Assembly: GCA_023091735.1 (NCBI GenBank) | Contig: JALKBU010000834.1 | Location: 1 to 23,022 of the forward strand | Direction of reading: 5' to 3' | DNA length: 23,022 nt | DNA from: Trichomonas tenax | Lineage: Eukaryota > Parabasalia > Trichomonadida > Trichomonadidae | Shown: positions 8,396 through 17,304 of the stretch, piece after piece | Numbering within the stretch: the stretch's first letter is position 1 | Layout: each line of letters starts with the position of its first letter | Made by a program: the position numbers and the translations under genes | Notes under the pieces: generated by a model | Databases searched by the model: none | The model's input: the letters and a program-made list of their open reading frames with translations, nothing else | Told to the model about the DNA's origin: nothing

Positions 8396-10801
8396 ATGGA
8401 GCAAATCATCACAGGTGAAGGACAGATCGTCCAAGACCTTGATGACCACATCGCGAGGAGCGGTATAGACCAGGCGGGGACCGACTATCATATGGTTTCG
8501 ATCATCGGTTGTCAGAGTTCTGGAAAATCTACGTTAATGAACCTTCTTTTCGGCACAAAATTCGAGATAATGGACGAGCAAAGGGGAAGACAGCAGACTA
8601 CGAAAGGAATTCACGCTGCACGCGCTAAAAATGGTCCGATTTTGCTTTTCGATGTCGAAGGAAGCGATTCGAGAGAAAGAGGAGACTCAGATGCATTATT
8701 CGAGCGAAAGTCGTCACTTTTCGCACTCGCTTTGTCCGAACTTTTGATTATTAACATGTGGGAGTCAGATATTGGCAGATATAACGCTGCGAACCTTCCA
8801 ATGTTGAAAACTGTCATGGAAGTTAACGTGCAGCTGTTTTTAGCGCAAAATACAACAAAAAGCAAGATTTTATTCGTAATTCGTGATTGCACGATGCCTA
8901 ACTTCGATGTCATCAAGTTCCAGATCAAAAGAGATATGGAGAACATATGGGCAGAGATTAATCTTCCAGACTCGCTAAAAGGAAAAGATATTCACGATTT
9001 CTTTGAATTCGACTTTTTTTCAATTGTTCACATGACAATCCAGAGAGATGTGTTCAACAAAAACATAGACACACTCAGGACATGGTTTATCGACGAAAAA
9101 CAAGAAAAATATTTATTCAAGGAAAAATCATTGAAAGTCGTTCCAGGAGGAGGCTTAAGTCAGTACATTCGTAACCTTTGGGAAGTAATCAACGAAAACA
9201 AAGAACTTAACATTCCATCACAAAAATTGATGCTTTCGAGATTTAAATGCGAAGAAAACGAAAAACTTGCATTCGAGAAATTCAAAGAATACGTAACGAA
9301 ATCAATAATACAACCAATGTCAGACGAATCGTTCAATTTGGGCGATAAATTCAAGGAATTGGCTGAAACAGGAATCAAGTCTGCAAACAAGTTCTATCAC
9401 GACAATTCGTGGCGTTATCAACAGCCAGCACTTGACGAATTCCAGCTGAAACTGACAGACGACATCGGAGATGTTTTGCAGCCTTTGTTCATCAAGCATT
9501 GCAACTTCTTTGCAAGAAAAGCAACAGCAGAATTCATGAAGTTTATATCTGAAATGCCGGATTCTTTTTCTCTCGGAGGAAATTGGTACGTGAAAGTCCA
9601 AGAGAAGATCGATTCTCTCACATTGACTCTCGACAACGAATGCAAGAAGGCAGTCATCGAAGGATACAAGTGGCAGTTCCCTTCATACAAGACAGTGAAA
9701 GCAATGGATGATGCACGAAGATCGACGGAAGAAACATTGACACACAAACTTTACAAGAACATCTTTGCGGAAGAGAAACTCGCATTCGATGACAAAGCTG
9801 CAACAATTTTGATGGTTGCAGATCAGAAGATGTGGGAAGAGCTGAGAAATCTTCTTCAGGAAGTCTCAAAGCAAACGGACACAAGATATTTCGAAATCCT
9901 GAAAACGAACGTCAAAGATCCACAAATGCCGTCATCGACACTGAAGAGGTTCCAAAGACACGCTTTGACATCAGTCAAAGAGTCTGCGAACTACATCATG
10001 ATGAAGATGAAGACAGCATTCGACAGAAGCTTCAGATACGAGAAAAACGGAAGACCTCGTGTTTGGACACGCAGACACAACCTCAACCAGATTTACGAAG
10101 AGTCCCGAGCGTCTGGGAGAAGAGTTTTGATACTGTTCACGTACTGCAGACTCGCGTCACCGGATGACCAAACGCCGAACAACCCTCTCAATCAAGTTTT
10201 GATCCCTGTCGAGAAGTCAGAAGAGATCGAAGAGAAGTTCGAGCGATTGATCATTCACGCGTACGAAGAAGCGAGAGCTTCCATTGTCGCAAGCAGCAAT
10301 AACGAACACATTCCACCATGGGCGTGGCTTGTTTTCTTATTCTGCGCAAGCGATTATATATTATGGTTCCTCGGTAATCCGATCTTCTTCGCGCTTACTG
10401 TTTTATTCGGTGGTACATATTTAATTTTGCAGCAACTCGGATTATGGGATGTCGCAGGCCAAAAGATGATGGAAATGACAAAGAACAAACTCGCAGAATT
10501 AGGAAATGACACTGATGAGACTGCTGATGAACGTCAATCTTCAGAAAGCTCAGAGCAACAGCAACCGCCTCAAACGGAAGTCAAGAAGCAAAGAGTGAAG
10601 AGGAGCAGCTCTCAACTGGAGACTCCTGTTGAAAACAAACGCCAGAAAGTTGAGACAGAGGATATCATTTTGACTAATGAACCATTGGAGCATTCTCCAC
10701 TTGAGCGCATGCAAACAAACGACGATCTTAGCACCAACACACAATCATCATCTTCAGGAACGAGACATAGAAATCGTGCGAGAATCGGAACATTAACATA
10801 A
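8396..10801 (+). CDS. SEY1: Sey1/RHD3-type dynamin-like ER fusion GTPase
   Basis: This 801-residue large GTPase of the Sey1/ROOT HAIR DEFECTIVE 3 family shapes and fuses endoplasmic-reticulum tubules and is the functional counterpart of atlastin. Visible motifs are the P-loop GCQSSGKST (38-46), switch I with the Thr pair 68-69, G3 DVEGSD (86-91) and the RD guanine-specificity motif (163-164). A long helical middle region follows. A membrane hairpin of two segments, about 641-660 and 664-684, then leads to a hydrophilic Ser/Gln/Lys-rich tail of about 115 residues facing the cytosol. Length and order match the family. The start leaves only about 35 residues before the P-loop, normal for Sey1. 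It stands alone downstream of the eight-member motif array. An initiator-like TCATTA near 8336 would give an unusually long leader. Confidence 0.95.
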   Translation: MEQIITGEGQIVQDLDDHIARSGIDQAGTDYHMVSIIGCQSSGKSTLMNLLFGTKFEIMDEQRGRQQTTKGIHAARAKNGPILLFDVEGSDSRERGDSDALFERKSSLFALALSELLIINMWESDIGRYNAANLPMLKTVMEVNVQLFLAQNTTKSKILFVIRDCTMPNFDVIKFQIKRDMENIWAEINLPDSLKGKDIHDFFEFDFFSIVHMTIQRDVFNKNIDTLRTWFIDEKQEKYLFKEKSLKVVPGGGLSQYIRNLWEVINENKELNIPSQKLMLSRFKCEENEKLAFEKFKEYVTKSIIQPMSDESFNLGDKFKELAETGIKSANKFYHDNSWRYQQPALDEFQLKLTDDIGDVLQPLFIKHCNFFARKATAEFMKFISEMPDSFSLGGNWYVKVQEKIDSLTLTLDNECKKAVIEGYKWQFPSYKTVKAMDDARRSTEETLTHKLYKNIFAEEKLAFDDKAATILMVADQKMWEELRNLLQEVSKQTDTRYFEILKTNVKDPQMPSSTLKRFQRHALTSVKESANYIMMKMKTAFDRSFRYEKNGRPRVWTRRHNLNQIYEESRASGRRVLILFTYCRLASPDDQTPNNPLNQVLIPVEKSEEIEEKFERLIIHAYEEARASIVASSNNEHIPPWAWLVFLFCASDYILWFLGNPIFFALTVLFGGTYLILQQLGLWDVAGQKMMEMTKNKLAELGNDTDETADERQSSESSEQQQPPQTEVKKQRVKRSSSQLETPVENKRQKVETEDIILTNEPLEHSPLERMQTNDDLSTNTQSSSSGTRHRNRARIGTLT

Positions 10802-11285
10802 TTTATATTTTTGTAATTTTTAACATTAAATCTTTGATTTCAAACTGTTTTGAAATGCATTCAACATCATTATATAAATCATATTATGTCCATACTCCAA
10901 AATATCTGGCTGCTAAAGAAGCAATGAAAACATTCAAGAATAACATTTCATGAATGATTTTTAATATGCATCAAAATTAGATATATGTTTAATTGCGACT
11001 CCATTTTGTGATGAAAATCTAATGAAACTCAAGAATTAAGAAAGCTGTTGAATATTGGAAACAATGGAATTGTTTGAAGTGGTACTTAGTGGATTGCTAA
11101 AATTCAATTGTTTCTCCATGAATATGTTTATAATCTTTTTTTTTTTTTTTTTTTTTTTTAAAGAATTGAAAAAATCGTTTTTTTTTTTTTTAAAAAACCT
11201 AGCAATAAATGAAAATATATTTTTAAAAAAATTATTGATCAAAAACATAGAGAAACATCAAATCTCAAGCAAAAGGTTTCGATTG
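10802..11285. other. Intergenic region with homopolymer tracts
   Basis: No gene is supported. Two long poly-T runs dominate its right half (see 11136-11197). Short frames through the tracts are low complexity. Confidence 0.5.
11136..11197. repeat. Poly-T tracts T24 and T14A6
   Basis: A run of 24 T at 11136-11159 is followed 18 bases later by a run of 14 T at 11178-11191, directly abutting six A. Both lie 90-170 bases upstream of the bromodomain gene. Exact lengths may be affected by sequencing error. Such tracts disfavour nucleosomes, which could keep the adjacent promoter open. Confidence 0.85.
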
Positions 11286-11297
11286 TCACTTTTCATA
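11286..11297 (+). promoter_or_regulatory. Double initiator-like element
   Basis: TCACTT (11286-11291) and TCATAA (11293-11298) both fit TCA(+1)(T/C)(T/A). Starts at 11288 or 11295 would give leaders of 14 or 7 bases before the ATG at 11302. Confidence 0.55.
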
Positions 11298-11301
11298 ATT
11301 A

Positions 11302-11760
11302 ATGAGCGAATTAACACCGATAGAGTTAAACTATCTCAAAGAGAAGACAGACATTTTGTTCGATCACCCATTGGCGTGCATATTCAGGAGACCCGTTGAC
11401 CCAGAGAAGGACAACGCGCCTGATTATCACGATGTTATCACTCATCCGATGGATTTGGGGACAATTAAATCGAAACTCGCAAAAGGATCTTACAAATCTT
11501 CCACTGACTGGATCAAAGACATTTCTCTCGTTTGGGCAAATGCTAAAAAATATAATAACCTCAAACAATCGCTAATTTGGATCGCGGCTGATACTCTGCA
11601 GAAGGAAGCGTCTGAATATTTCACACACATTCCGAAGACAGAAACTGATTTGTGGTCTTTGAAAATTTACGAAGTTTCGAAAGAAATCGAGCACCTTCTT
11701 TCTATAGCACCACGCGAGTCTATTGTTCATGTGCCACAGGAGCTTCTCGCTAAGATATAA
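11302..11760 (+). CDS. Single-bromodomain protein
   Basis: The 152-residue protein is almost entirely one bromodomain (about 6-112), the module that binds acetyl-lysine on histones. The ZA loop carries PMDL (49-52) before the TIKSKL helix. The B-C region reads ANAKKYNN, with the conserved tyrosine at 84 and the acetyl-lysine-binding asparagine at 85, so binding residues look intact. About 40 residues follow the domain (DLWSLKIYEVSKEIEHLL) and no second domain is seen. It probably acts as a reader subunit of a chromatin complex. The target is unknown. The start is fixed by the two initiator-like elements just upstream. Stop TAA. Confidence 0.9.
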   Translation: MSELTPIELNYLKEKTDILFDHPLACIFRRPVDPEKDNAPDYHDVITHPMDLGTIKSKLAKGSYKSSTDWIKDISLVWANAKKYNNLKQSLIWIAADTLQKEASEYFTHIPKTETDLWSLKIYEVSKEIEHLLSIAPRESIVHVPQELLAKI

Positions 11761-12532
11761 TGTATAATTTTATTAATGTTGTTATTATTGCTAAATGTTC
11801 TGTTGTTATGAAACTGATCTCATGTGATAATCAACCACAACAATTCTAAGCAAAATATAATATGGAAAATTTTTTATTGAAATTATTTATTGATATTTAA
11901 ATAGTATGATGTACACGTCATAAGCAAACAGATACGAAGGTTTATCGTCAAATATTAAAATGTATCAAAATTGCTTTCTTATTGATTAATAAGAATTTGG
12001 GTATAAGAAATATGACTTGTGTGATAAACAAACCAAAAGTCAAAATAATATATTGTCGATCAAAGTTTGATGTCATATTTAGATTTTGCACGGAGTAATC
12101 ATTCTGTGTTATAATTTATTTATACCTGGTTGGAAGAAGACGTTTGATAACAGTAAGAAGCTGAAAAGAAAAATATATTTTGATAAAATCAAAACTTCCG
12201 ACTGCAATATCTTTTGACTTAAAAATCCAAAAATGCATAGACATAGAAATTTATTGGCATAGTTTTAATAAGGCAAAAAAGAAAATATTTTTTGAATTAC
12301 TGTCATAATTGAATTTTATATCAAAATTATCTTGGAATCAATCACAGCCTGAGCAGCATATATCAAAAATCACGCCAAAGCAGAGTGGACGAGTTGAAAA
12401 TGAAAAATGTTAATTTTTGATTTTTGACTTGAAATATGGCAATTTTAGAGTACGAGAATTCCAAATTTGATAAAAAATGAAGCAAAAAGAATAAATCGAT
12501 TATTTTATTTGAAATGTGACATTTTTCGATAA
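11761..12532. other. AT-rich intergenic stretch
   Basis: About 770 bases with no supported gene. A few isolated motif-like octamers occur, such as CACGTCAT near 11906 and TGTGACAT near 12514, but no array. No initiator element is evident immediately before the kinase start. Confidence 0.45.
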
Positions 12533-13555
12533 ATGAAAATTTCCAATCCAACAAATGTCACGCATACAGTCCATGTTGGGACAGACATGAAATGGACATT
12601 CGATCCCTCGTGCAAGCCTGAAGACACTTTCAAGATTGTTCGCGAAATTGGCCGTGGAGGCTTTGGAGCCGTTTATGAGCTCGAGCATATCCCCTCTGGA
12701 TTCCATTTAGCTGGAAAGGCCGTCAACGAAGAATCTTTGAGCGCCAGCGCGAAGTCTTCGCTTATCAAGGAAATCGATTTATTGAAGAAAATTAGCAGCC
12801 CATACACAGTCCAATACTACGGAAATATTACGTTTAACCAACAGCCGATGATTCTCATGGAGTACTGTGACAGAGGATCGTTGCGCGATATGATTGATTT
12901 TAGAAATCTCTGCCTCACAGAAAAACAGGCCGCAATTGTCATCAAGGACGTCCTCACTGGTATTTACATCCTCCACACAAAGCACAAAGTTCTACACAGA
13001 GATATTAAGGCGGCAAACATTTTAATTTTGAGCGACGGCCAAGTGAGACTCACTGACTTCGGCATTTCGCGTGATTTCTCCGGCGGAACACTCAACACAA
13101 TGTCATCAATCGGAACTCCTTATTGGATGGCTCCAGAAGTGATTAACGCTCAGCCGTACAGCTATCCAGCTGATATTTGGTCCATTGGTGCAACAACAAT
13201 AGAGCTCGTCGAGGGAGCACCACCGTATTGCGAGTTAGATCCAACAAAGGCGATGATGAATATCGCACACCACGGATTCCCAGGATTCAGAGCTCCACGC
13301 GCTGTGACAAAGGAATTCAAGGACTTTATCGCACATACAATGAGCAAAGATCCAAAGAACCGCTGCACGATTCCACAGCTTCTTAAGCACCCGTGGATTC
13401 AACAGACGGCATCGTTCGACCGCCTGGAAGTCATGAAGCCTCTTACTGATACGATTATTGACTTGAAGGCCCTTAAAGAAATGATTGGAGTTCCTTCAAG
13501 CGATGATAATACACGCACAATTACATTGGCAAGAGATACACTTCGCAAGTACTAA
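12533..13555 (+). CDS. STE20/MST-like serine/threonine kinase
   Basis: The 340-residue protein consists of a complete kinase domain (about 33-285) plus about 55 C-terminal residues. Visible elements are the glycine-rich loop GRGGFG (40-45), the ATP-binding lysine in AGK (62), Glu80 of helix C, catalytic HRDIKAAN (155-162), DFG (175-177) and the activation segment SSIGTPYWMAPE (191-202). GTPYWMAPE together with HRDIKAAN is the STE20-group signature, and the sequence is closest by eye to the MST/Hippo-like germinal-centre kinases. All catalytic residues are present. The C-terminal part has no obvious SARAH coiled coil, so dimerisation as in MST1/2 is not shown. Activity on cytoskeletal, growth or stress pathways would be inference. 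Stop in TAAA. The gene is convergent with the RasGEF gene. Confidence 0.93.
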   Translation: MKISNPTNVTHTVHVGTDMKWTFDPSCKPEDTFKIVREIGRGGFGAVYELEHIPSGFHLAGKAVNEESLSASAKSSLIKEIDLLKKISSPYTVQYYGNITFNQQPMILMEYCDRGSLRDMIDFRNLCLTEKQAAIVIKDVLTGIYILHTKHKVLHRDIKAANILILSDGQVRLTDFGISRDFSGGTLNTMSSIGTPYWMAPEVINAQPYSYPADIWSIGATTIELVEGAPPYCELDPTKAMMNIAHHGFPGFRAPRAVTKEFKDFIAHTMSKDPKNRCTIPQLLKHPWIQQTASFDRLEVMKPLTDTIIDLKALKEMIGVPSSDDNTRTITLARDTLRKY

Positions 13556-14211
13556 AATATTTTCTTTTTACGAAATTATATTGATGAAAATTAATTTATT
13601 GAATTTTTTTGCCTACTGAAAATATCACAGACAAACAAAACTGACCTTCTCTTCATCGATTTTTTTACAAAAAGGCCAATTCATAAAAAATACCAATAAA
13701 TGGTTTTTTCAATCATTTGAGAATTCGCATGTTATGAGTTGAGATCAAACTTACCTATATATCATATTGTCATATGATTAGTTTCAGCTTGTAAATTAAT
13801 GTTATTAATATTATCGAAATATCTTCCTATTATATTTAGAGGATTGCTTTTTAATATGTATTGCAATAAAGTATCTGAAGCATATTTTTGAATACACATA
13901 TTATAGTTATATGATTTATAGTTCTCATAGAGATATCAAAATCAAACTTCGAGCGAAGAAAAAATTGATTTTCACTGTCATTTATTGAATCATTTCAACA
14001 AATATACATAAAAATAGGTAAATATAATATTAGCACATGCAACAGAAGTTATATTTAAAATAACGAAGAATAATTTTAAACATGATAGATTATTTTGAAA
14101 ATTTGAAATTGTTTGAAAGGTTTGAGGAAATAAAATATGATTGATGGGTTAAAGTCAGCTAAAATCAATGGATATTTAATTAAAATAAAGTTTAATTTGA
14201 CCCACAATAAT
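13556..14211. other. Convergent intergenic region
   Basis: This is the shared 3' flank of the plus-strand kinase and the minus-strand RasGEF genes. It is AT-rich with no supported gene, and I see no strong terminator structure. Confidence 0.45.
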
Positions 14212-15747
14212 TTATTTCTTTGGTTCAACCTTCTGAGATTCATGTATGAGTTGAACGACATCGATTGCCTTCGGAACTTTGCGAAGAAGTTCCTGAATTC
14301 TCAAGTTTGAAATAATATTTGTTCTCTCTTGGTATTTTTCTACAAATTTGTAGAGCTTAACAATTTCAGAACACTTGTTGAAGTTGATAAGTCCGTCAAT
14401 TTCGTTCGGGAAGAATTCTGTAATATAAACGAGATCTTTCTGGAAGGCGCCCATGAATGGAACACATTTCACTGAGTCCGCGACCTGCTCTCTGTATGTC
14501 TTGAAGCCGCCAATTGGGTCTGTGAGAACTTGCATTTCTTGGAAGTGTGCCTGACGTGTTTTATTGGTCTTAGCGGCGAATTTCTGTGTTTCTGTAAGTC
14601 TCTGAATGGAGCGATGAGTAAGTCCGTAAATAATTGCGAAAACTGCATGGAAATTGACAAAATGAGTATAAGGAGCTGTATCGCTTTCAGGATGAAGGCA
14701 CAAATAGGCAACATCGATCCAGCGTTTGATAATCCTCGCTCTTTCGTGAGGATCTTCGCTGTAATTAATAATTGATCTTGAAACAAAGCAAGAAAAGTCG
14801 TTAAAATGATTTGTCATGTCTTCAATGTTCTTTGCTTTGTAACCTGTCTTCGATCCCCAGGCTGCATCGAGCAGATCGAGCGGAAGAATGTTAAAGAACT
14901 GGGTCATGTGGAAATAGTTGATTTGACGAACGAGCTCTATCTCCGGGATGTTGAGGAGCGTCCACTCGCTCTCTGGGATTCCTGGTGTCGTTAAGATCTT
15001 GTAATTTGCCGTGTTAAACTGAACGGATCCAGTTTTGCCTTCTAATGTTTTGAGGGCGCTCTTGATAACCATACCTGATGATGGACCGACGAGTTTCAAG
15101 ACAGATTCAGAGAAAAACTCCAAAGCTTTGAAAATCTGTGGATTTGTAAGTTGAAATGCAGCGTACCTCACCCACACTCTCTGGAACATGCCGAGAATGC
15201 GGCTTCTAACGGTCTTAAGCTTTTCTTCTGTAATGTTGCATCCGTCTTTTGTTGTATCGGCGAAAAATCTCGCGAAAATTGCACCTAAAACGACATTTGG
15301 CGTTGTAAATGAAGGAATTGTGATGATAAAATCGTTGTGAAAGCCCTTAACGTTGTTATCTGGATCGGTCAAACAAAGCAAAAGCTGTGGTAAAGATGCG
15401 GCAGTCGGAACTTCAGGATTCGAAGCGTCCGCCCTCCATTCCGTTTCTGAAGGGAATTTCGTGAAGTTTAACTTCATGCAAAAATCTCTTGTTTTCTGAT
15501 CAAGCTCGAGCATGTCGAACAAGGTCATCAATGTGCGGTCGGCGCTGCCATTGTTAGGAATAACCGTTCCATCGGAGTCATTGACGTCTCCAAGGTATTT
15601 TTCTAACGTCGATGTCGAAGAAGCGCGAGGAGGAACGTTGAGGGGCGGATTTCGAAGCCTGTACTTAACGACACGTTGCTTTACCCTCGTTTTGTACCTC
15701 CGCCTGTGTTCGTGCTTCGATGGCGAAGAAGATAAATAATCACTCAT
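14212..15747 (-). CDS. RasGEF (CDC25-type) guanine nucleotide exchange factor
   Basis: The 511-residue protein combines a RasGEF N-terminal domain (about 111-225; LPQLLLCLTDPDNN, then FIITIPSFTTP and an ARFF helix) with a CDC25-type catalytic domain (about 268-505; LLNIPEIELVRQINYFHM, VSRSIINYSEDPHERARIIKRWIDVAYLC, FHAVFAIIYGL). It should promote GDP/GTP exchange on Ras-family GTPases at membranes. The first about 50 residues are very basic (RRRYKTR, KQRVVKYRLR), which may aid membrane or RNA contact. The frame has an earlier ATG at 15777, but an initiator-like TCACTTT lies between the two. Transcripts starting there at 15771 would contain only the ATG at 15747, with a 24-base leader. Stop TAA in TAAA. 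Confidence 0.9.
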   Translation of the reverse strand: MSDYLSSSPSKHEHRRRYKTRVKQRVVKYRLRNPPLNVPPRASSTSTLEKYLGDVNDSDGTVIPNNGSADRTLMTLFDMLELDQKTRDFCMKLNFTKFPSETEWRADASNPEVPTAASLPQLLLCLTDPDNNVKGFHNDFIITIPSFTTPNVVLGAIFARFFADTTKDGCNITEEKLKTVRSRILGMFQRVWVRYAAFQLTNPQIFKALEFFSESVLKLVGPSSGMVIKSALKTLEGKTGSVQFNTANYKILTTPGIPESEWTLLNIPEIELVRQINYFHMTQFFNILPLDLLDAAWGSKTGYKAKNIEDMTNHFNDFSCFVSRSIINYSEDPHERARIIKRWIDVAYLCLHPESDTAPYTHFVNFHAVFAIIYGLTHRSIQRLTETQKFAAKTNKTRQAHFQEMQVLTDPIGGFKTYREQVADSVKCVPFMGAFQKDLVYITEFFPNEIDGLINFNKCSEIVKLYKFVEKYQERTNIISNLRIQELLRKVPKAIDVVQLIHESQKVEPKK

Positions 15748-15766
15748 ATTTTGTAAAATTAGATCA

Positions 15767-15983
15767 AAAGTGACCATTTTTGAAAAGAAAGTGATGCAAA
15801 AGTGATGTATTCCTATTTATATTTCAATATTTGGGTGATAGAATTTGTTTTAGAAAGTTCGTTATTTTAAGTTTAAAAAGTGACATTAATTACACTAGAT
15901 TTTTTCCTTTTTCAATAATTTTGATGTATGTGATTATATTGTCACGTACCGAAAGTTGTCATGAAAAAGTGATACAAAAGTGA
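15767..15983 (-). promoter_or_regulatory. Initiator-like TCACTTT and upstream reiterations
   Basis: On the minus strand TCACTTT at 15773-15767 fits the initiator consensus for the RasGEF gene. The same heptamer, mostly with an added T, recurs upstream. Plus-strand AAAGTGA occurs at 15788-15794, 15799-15805, 15877-15883, 15966-15972 and 15977-15983. The pairs at 15788/15799 and 15966/15977 each form a GTGATxCAAAAGTGAT doublet with 11-base spacing. One copy probably acts as the start site. The rest may be decoys, binding sites or repeat expansion. Confidence 0.55.
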
Positions 15984-16053
15984 TATTATTTGACATGTAA
16001 AATTATCAGAATCTATAGTTTTATGTGTCAAAATATTAATATTTTTGACATGT
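15940..16053 (+). repeat. TGACATGTAAA motif array upstream of RasGEF
   Basis: Plus-strand cores start at 15940 (TGTCACGT), 15957 (TGTCATGA), 15991 (TGACATGT followed by AAA) and 16046 (TGACATGT followed by AAA). One reverse copy is at 16023-16030 (ATGTGTCA). Spacings range from 16 to 34 bases. The array sits between the minus-strand RasGEF gene and the rearranged pseudogene region to its right, and interleaves with the TCACTTT repeats. Confidence 0.65.
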
Positions 16054-16100
16054 AAAGTCCTATAATCATTCAAATTATGTATTAGTTTTTATTTCAGAAT

Positions 16101-16308
16101 CGCGTCTGACGGGAAGAACTGGGGACTACATTGACACAGGTACCGCGCGTTAGTAGCTAAACTCACAGATCTTCCCTTCATACGCCATCATTAAGAAATC
16201 AAAGATTTCCACTTCAGAATGCCTCTGAAGAGCAAAATTAAATGCTTGATTTGGACAGGTAGCCAAGGTGCTAGCAATCCAGTCCACAGTTCTTCCTTTC
16301 AGAAGCAT
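16101..16308 (-). pseudogene. Fragment of an unknown protein, 52-codon frame
   Basis: A minus-strand frame from ATG at 16308 to TAA at 16150-16152 encodes 52 residues, including LKGRTVDWIAS, PNQAFNFALQRH and EIFDFLMMAYEGKI. Its first half recurs on the plus strand in the inverted copy at 16347-16430 (LKGRAVDWIAS, ANQALNFSFQRH). A short third copy on plus at 16101-16138 reads LTGRTGDYID. Conservation of the reading frame between copies suggests they derive from a real coding sequence of a duplicated gene. I do not recognise the family. The frame has no recognisable domain and is probably a relic, although a small functional gene is not excluded. Confidence 0.45.
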
Positions 16309-16430
16309 TCTGTAAGAGTAAATCGCTGATTATTTCGAAAACCGAGTCTGAAAGGAAGAGCTGTGGACTGGATTGCTAGCATTTTGGCTATCAGTGCCAA
16401 TCAAGCACTTAATTTTTCTTTTCAGAGGCA
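16220..16430. repeat. 84-bp imperfect inverted repeat
   Basis: Arms 16220-16303 and 16347-16430 are reverse complements at 74 of 84 positions without gaps, around a 43-base centre. Outer ends are TGCCTCTGAA / TTCAGAGGCA. The right arm joins directly to the start of the decayed gene at 16487. Both arms preserve the same reading frame when read towards the outside, so the repeat looks like an inverted duplication of a gene fragment, not transposon termini. Confidence 0.85.
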
Positions 16431-16486
16431 CTACAACCGATCCTTGTTTCCTTCATTCATTTTGTTTTTTCGATACATGCTGGAAA

Positions 16487-17255
16487 ATGGATCTTGGTGG
16501 CGCAATTATATATGAATGTGACAGTAAAATAGTACAAGATCGATTTTGCTCATTTAATTTAACAATATCATCATGGTGTTCATTCAGAAAGTAATAAACA
16601 AAATATTGTTGTAGAAAGTTGCGTTGCTAATTGTCCAAACGTAGAAAGTACTTCAACAATTTTCATGAGGTATGGGACTTGTGGAATTTATTCATCGAAT
16701 ATATCAAAATGCTTTGTTTTTTATTGTTCTGGTTTCAGTATTGAAAGTGTCAACGGATACAATATTATCAATTTTTCAACATTCGAACATAATTATGCTA
16801 TCGAAGGAATATTTCTCTGGCACCAAAGAGCGACAAATGGCCAATATCATGACTTTTGTAACATCGTTAACAATACACAGATGACAACTGATTTTGGATA
16901 TGTCACTGCATGTGATTCTAATGTTACTGTTGAGAAATACACTGTTGCTAGTTCAAACATAAATGGAGAATCATTTTGCACATGGTGTGAAACAGCAAAA
17001 CTTATTATCATCAATTGTCAAATTGATGATTTTGGAGTTGATAAATATAATAATGAAGGCACATACACAACATCTGGGGTCATCACAGCAACTGAGCTAA
17101 ACATATTGAAACATCTCTCAACATTTAAATGCGATGCAGATGTTAACTCATTCATCAACCAAAAAGATGAAAACAAAACCATTTTGAATAATCAGACAAC
17201 GAATTTCAATTTTTTTCATTTTCTCTCGTACTACATCTGCTCTCAAACATGTTGA
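16487..17255 (+). pseudogene. Decayed Cys/Asn-rich repeat-protein gene, copy 2
   Basis: The first piece (from ATG 16487; DLGGAIIYECDSK, then FCSFNLTISS) stops in frame at 16592-16594. The protein continues in another frame, already open from about 16563, through VVESCVANCPN, YGTCGIYSSNISKC, INFSTFEHN, DFCNIVNNTQ, LIIINCQIDDFG, LKHLSTFKC and FNFFHFLSYYIC. One base-level frameshift near 16580-16592 joins them. It aligns with copy 1 at 7353-8109 over most of its length. GGAI-Y, recurring C-N-x-S strands and Asn-rich turns suggest a beta-helix surface or secreted protein. No signal peptide is present, so the 5' end is lost; it abuts the inverted repeat. The frame ends in TGA without a membrane anchor, so the 3' end may also be missing. 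Confidence 0.7.
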
Positions 17256-17304
17256 AAATCGTCAAAATCAATCACAAATTTGAATTGTCGACCTTCAATA
17301 TTTT

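Noticed and set aside
9832..10167. 111-codon alternate frame inside Sey1
   Set aside because: Shadow frame of a strongly supported gene.
11055..11399. 114-codon ORF overlapping the bromodomain gene
   Set aside because: It is mostly translated poly-T (phenylalanine runs) and overlaps the bromodomain frame with its well-defined start.
15748..15777. Earlier ATG extending the RasGEF protein by 10 residues
   Set aside because: The initiator-like TCACTTT at 15773-15767 lies downstream of this ATG, so transcripts starting there would exclude it. The added residues look like translated leader.
16220..16430. Terminal inverted repeats of a DNA transposon
   Set aside because: Only 43 bases separate the arms, no transposase is present, and the arms carry a conserved coding frame, so inverted gene-fragment duplication fits better.
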